From contig JACCXR010000566.1 in NCBI GenBank assembly GCA_013696915.1, forward strand, positions 1-8,534: DNA of 8,534 bases, written 5' to 3'. The position numbers and the translations under genes were made by a program. Each line of letters starts with the position of its first letter. The stretch's first letter is position 1. The notes below the pieces were generated by a model, which was not told the DNA's origin, did not search any database, and saw only the letters and a list, made by a program, of their open reading frames with translations. Source of the DNA: Euzebyaceae bacterium (lineage in GTDB: Bacteria > Actinomycetota > Nitriliruptoria > Euzebyales > Egibacteraceae). Shown piece by piece: positions 6,701-8,534 of the stretch.

Positions 6701-8523
6701 GCTTCGCGCTCTCCCAGGGCGACGACAGCGACGGTGACGAGCTGCCCGACGACTGGGAGAGCCGGCACGGCCTGGATCCCGCCGACCCCGACGACGCCGA
6801 CCGCGATCACGACGACGGCCTGCCGAACCGCTGCGAGTTCGAGGTCGGCACCGACCCGCGCACGTCGGACACCGACGGCGGCGGCGAGCGCGACGACAGC
6901 GAGGTCGTCCAGCCGGGCGGCGGCGCCCGCTGCCGGGTGGACGACCGCGACCCGCTTGACCCCGACGACGACCGCGTCGGCCCCCTGCGGGGCGCTGGCG
7001 CGGTGCCCGAGGCCGAGGACGGCGACCCGTTCGTGACACTCGACTGGAGCCCGCCCGAGCGCGGCGAGCTCGTCGGTCTCGACATCTGGTGCAGGACCGT
7101 CGAGCCGCTCACCGACTGGGTGCTGGTCGCCGAGCTCAGCGGCCCGGATCTGAACGAGCGCCACTACGACCACCGCGACGTGGCCGAGGGGCAGCGCGTC
7201 CAGTGCCGGCTGGACCCCACGGTCCGGTCCGAGGGCGGTGAGGACGTGCCGGCCCGGGTCGAGCCCACCGACGTGGTCGACGTCAGCGCTGACCCGTACC
7301 CGCCGTTCGGGACGATCCTGATCGACGGCGGCGCGCCGTCGACGCCGCGCCTGACCGTGACGCTCGACGTGTCCGCTACCGACAGGCTCGCCGACGACCA
7401 CGACGGCGGCGACGGCGCCGTCGTGCAGGGGTCCCCGACCGCGCAGCTGCAGATGCGGCTGTCCAACGACCTGGACTTCACGGGCGTGCCGTTCGAGCCG
7501 TTCCGCGCGGTGGTCCCCGGGTGGGACCTGGGCGACGTGCGCCCCGGCCAGGTCGCCGACGTCCACGTGCAGTTCCGTGACGAGGCGGGCAACACGAGCC
7601 TGGTCGAGACCGAGTCGATCCTCTACGCCCCGCCTTCCCGCTTCGCCGGTGAGACCCGCATCGAGACCGCGATCGCGATCTCGCAGGCCGACTTCTCGGA
7701 CGGCTCCGCGAGCGCGGCGCTCGTCGCCCGCGCCGACGACTTCCCCGACGCCCTGACCGGCACGCCGCTGGCTGTGGCGAAGGGCGGGCCGACCCTGTTG
7801 ACCCCCACCGGCGCGCTGCCGGCCGCGGTGGCCGATGAGCTCGCGCGGGTGCTGCCGGCGGGCCGGACGGTCTACGTGCTCGGCGGCGAGGTGGCGGTTG
7901 GCGCGCCGGTCGCGGCCCAGCTGGAGGCGCTCGGCTACGACGTCGCCCGGCTCGCCGGCCCGACGCGCGTCGAGACCGCGATCGCGATCGCCCGCGAGAT
8001 CGGCGATCCCGACCCGCTGTTCCTGACGACCGGCGTCGACCACCCCGACGCGCTGGCGGCCGGTCCGGCCGCCGCGCGAAACGGGGGCGCGGTGCTGCTA
8101 TCGGCCGGCGACCGGCCGCATCCCGCCACCGCGGCCTACCTCGCGGAGCGCGCCGACGCGACGCGCTACGCGGTCGGCGGCCCTGCGGTGCGCGCCCACC
8201 CGGAGGCGGAGCCGATCGTCGGCTCGGGCCGCGAGGCCACCGCGGTTGCCGTGGCGCGGAGGTTCTTCGCCGCACCACCGGTCCTCGGCGTCGCCCGCAC
8301 CGAGGTGTTCGCCGACGCGCTCACCGGCGGCCCGCACGTCGCCCGCCTGGGCGGACCGATCCTGCTCACCGCGGGCGCCGTGCTGCACCCCGAGGCGGAG
8401 GCCTACGCCTGCGAGCACCAAGGCTCGCTCAGCGGGGCGTTCGTCTACGGCGGCACGGCCGCGGTCACCGCGGCGGTGGCGGCGCAGATCGACCAGCGGA
8501 TCCGCGGGCAGGGCTGCCCTTGA
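3766..8523 (+). CDS. Wall-anchored CLCA-like protein: HEXXH metalloprotease, VWA, beta-sandwich, Asp-rich, Ig-like and three CWB2 repeats
   Basis: This protein has 1585 residues. ATG 3766 is chosen because it opens directly into a signal peptide (ARA before Glu29); the frame extends upstream to ATG 3595, but that would add an Arg-rich tail and bury the signal. Domains in order: Cys-rich start (C31, C49, C79, C96) with Asp loop DDDGDGVPD (86-94); metalloprotease core HEMMH (181-185) with a probable third zinc ligand in GEGIARASED (E203 or E210); beta region about 400-560; VWA about 566-725 with complete MIDAS D570-x-S572-x-S574, T640, D670; beta-sandwich about 745-865; Fn3-like domain 866-985 with HDDG and DDGVY (917-932); degenerate Asp-rich TSP3-like region 986-1070; Ig-like domains about 1075-1290, the last ending in FRDEAGN; and CWB2 repeats 1291-1585. 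Metalloprotease-VWA-sandwich-Fn3 is the order of CLCA proteins, which are secreted self-cleaving proteases. The HEXXH context also resembles MXAN_6640-type bacterial proteases. Activity and substrate are unproven. Confidence 0.9.
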   Translation: MARRLLSVMLAAAMAASGLVALPAPARAEACSVPVTQRIRGIDVDFDQCYDHTFTRDGVTHEVHVYYTEQNTAANTGRCTGDDAADDDGDGVPDRCEHAIANIDDANGDNVVAVSMAEEVEPGWRFYLDNDIDVLSGETELDVFIAEDPKNGGVPTDFSINVNDDLYDNADFLNKRRVAFHEMMHLVQKRYNDEVGFRSFYGEGIARASEDRFDTPLDQSTGYNFMNQSKAVLADTEGVRSTSIDDASYHSMLWWTWLFDQYRAAGDSEPALGWDAIRDFYLELAAADDQLAAVSDFIGDQGGSFRDDFIDYTLALYAYRYAGGDDRVGFVDTELNTATSGLGGHLQFTNEPISEISQTVDPRSPRYWEYVPDASCPYVAFSFDGRGEQFGFSVLTVAGSTLDQRWTRYGTEWARTVRTDGLDRVAGVVTGWDTGGTVDVRSGCTEPSVRIKLPTTAAFAAAGLATDPRRFIVRLDVDGPEGDAVAGLTPDAFDVTLRAAGGGPDIPAEVVSAAYSQDDYWLLVQAPDQAAGAQTGAFYDLSVALGSATDTQASAVLYVERTLDRIVVLDRSGSMADGGRLTAAQNAANLMVNELADDDQGAYVVFDEVAELRAQLAEVGAGHRAALEAQIAAETAGGATSIGGGMQVAAAEEDARGVDDHLCTFVLLSDGWQNEVPLWDDVRDEVVDNGCAIDAVGYGPHADEVLLAQIAASVPGGTYDFADVDGDVPLFDSAGPTFAADGQTLGWENHLSRVYSYQVAQAAGRQRILSAAGEVSSVPQTSAFVVDETTDLLVVSTGWQSPVSRGATFLTDPDGTPVSTALRRPSSQGTNEVWEVHDPPPGQWTLTVRNLGQESITSVTARTDLELRLLVGVTAATRGTPVPILGMLTGPDGPILDGAVTAIVRDPDGVTRSLLLHDDGEHGDGEPDDGVYGNVYTATSLGDVAATSPADGEEPAVVGSYQVEALSVVGDVRREAQGSFALSQGDDSDGDELPDDWESRHGLDPADPDDADRDHDDGLPNRCEFEVGTDPRTSDTDGGGERDDSEVVQPGGGARCRVDDRDPLDPDDDRVGPLRGAGAVPEAEDGDPFVTLDWSPPERGELVGLDIWCRTVEPLTDWVLVAELSGPDLNERHYDHRDVAEGQRVQCRLDPTVRSEGGEDVPARVEPTDVVDVSADPYPPFGTILIDGGAPSTPRLTVTLDVSATDRLADDHDGGDGAVVQGSPTAQLQMRLSNDLDFTGVPFEPFRAVVPGWDLGDVRPGQVADVHVQFRDEAGNTSLVETESILYAPPSRFAGETRIETAIAISQADFSDGSASAALVARADDFPDALTGTPLAVAKGGPTLLTPTGALPAAVADELARVLPAGRTVYVLGGEVAVGAPVAAQLEALGYDVARLAGPTRVETAIAIAREIGDPDPLFLTTGVDHPDALAAGPAAARNGGAVLLSAGDRPHPATAAYLAERADATRYAVGGPAVRAHPEAEPIVGSGREATAVAVARRFFAAPPVLGVARTEVFADALTGGPHVARLGGPILLTAGAVLHPEAEAYACEHQGSLSGAFVYGGTAAVTAAVAAQIDQRIRGQGCP
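6721..6972 (+). repeat. Asp-rich TSP3-like calcium-binding segment (within the large protein)
   Basis: Residues 986-1069 contain DSDGDELPDDWE followed by HGLDPADPDD, RDHDDGLPN, GTDPRTSDTDGGG and DRDPLDPDDD. The first unit matches the DxDGDGLPDxWE pattern of bacterial thrombospondin type 3-like repeats, which bind calcium and act as stiff linkers. Later units are degenerate, several having lost the canonical Gly-Asp-Gly, and two Cys (in NRCEF and ARCRV) interrupt them. This segment separates the catalytic and VWA half from the wall-binding half, and probably acts as a calcium-dependent spacer. Confidence 0.75.
7639..8520 (+). repeat. Three tandem CWB2 cell-wall-binding repeats (C-terminus of the large protein)
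   Basis: Repeat 1 (7639-7947) opens with RFAGETRIETAIAIS, repeat 2 (7948-8217) with RLAGPTRVETAIAIA, and repeat 3 (8218-8520) with the degenerate VGSGREATAVAVA. Each then has a D-A-L-(T/A)-(G/A)-G-P/T motif, an x-L-L strand (TLL 1343-1345, VLL 1443-1445, ILL 1532-1534) and a GG turn (VLGGE, AVGGP, VYGGT). Clostridial CWB2 domains consist of three such repeats in a pseudo-threefold arrangement that binds an anionic wall polysaccharide through a conserved ILL motif; only repeat 3 keeps ILL exactly. The domain ends at the stop, so anchoring is C-terminal and non-covalent, with no LPXTG or membrane segment. Confidence 0.88.
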
Positions 8524-8534
8524 GCCACCGCCCC

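Noticed and set aside
5470..8043. 857-codon minus-strand open frame
   Set aside because: It is antisense to the VWA through CWB2 region; its composition (Arg, Asp, Val, Gly-rich) mirrors the complementary codons and it shows no signal peptide, motif or ribosome site.
8524..8534. Possible terminator after the large gene
   Set aside because: Only 11 bases follow the stop; nothing can be judged.

Overview
This is GC-rich DNA (well over two-thirds G+C by eye, with strong G/C bias at third codon positions). It holds three genes: one regulator on the minus strand that runs off the left edge, and, divergent from it, a tightly coupled pair of secreted surface proteins on the plus strand. Both secreted proteins carry cell-wall-binding repeat 2 (CWB2) sequences, and one has a collagen-like segment. 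This combination, with the base composition, suggests a deep-branching Actinomycetota lineage (Nitriliruptoria, Acidimicrobiia or similar). The strongly acidic 1585-residue protein would fit a saline habitat. The taxonomy is inference; no marker gene is present.

Layout. Bases 1-2679 (minus strand) are the N-terminal 893 codons of a large ATP-binding regulator of the LuxR/MalT-like (LAL) type. An AAA/NACHT-like ATPase domain is followed by a long helical TPR-like region. The expected C-terminal LuxR helix-turn-helix lies outside the window. Bases 2680-2926 are the divergent control region. It holds an imperfect inverted repeat resembling back-to-back ECF-sigma promoter elements, paired GGATGT direct repeats, and an 8-bp inverted repeat ending exactly at a strong Shine-Dalgarno sequence. 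Bases 2927-3766 encode a 279-residue secreted protein: signal peptide, one apparently circularly permuted CWB2 repeat, 13 collagen-like Gly-X-Y triplets and a C-terminal beta domain. Bases 3766-8523 encode a 1585-residue secreted protein: signal peptide, HEXXH metalloprotease-like domain, VWA domain with an intact MIDAS, beta-sandwich domains, an Asp-rich calcium-binding-like region, Ig-like domains and three C-terminal CWB2 repeats. Its ATG overlaps the stop of the preceding gene by one base (TGATG), so the two are almost certainly co-translated.

How they may work together. The pair looks like a cell-envelope system. The large protein has the domain order of animal CLCA proteins (metalloprotease, VWA, beta-sandwich, Fn3-like domain with a DDG...DDGVY motif), but is attached to a wall polymer through CWB2 repeats. 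The small protein may trimerise through its collagen-like segment, bringing three single CWB2 repeats together and so imitating the three tandem repeats of its neighbour. The regulator may or may not control the pair; the only link visible is divergent orientation and shared short repeats.
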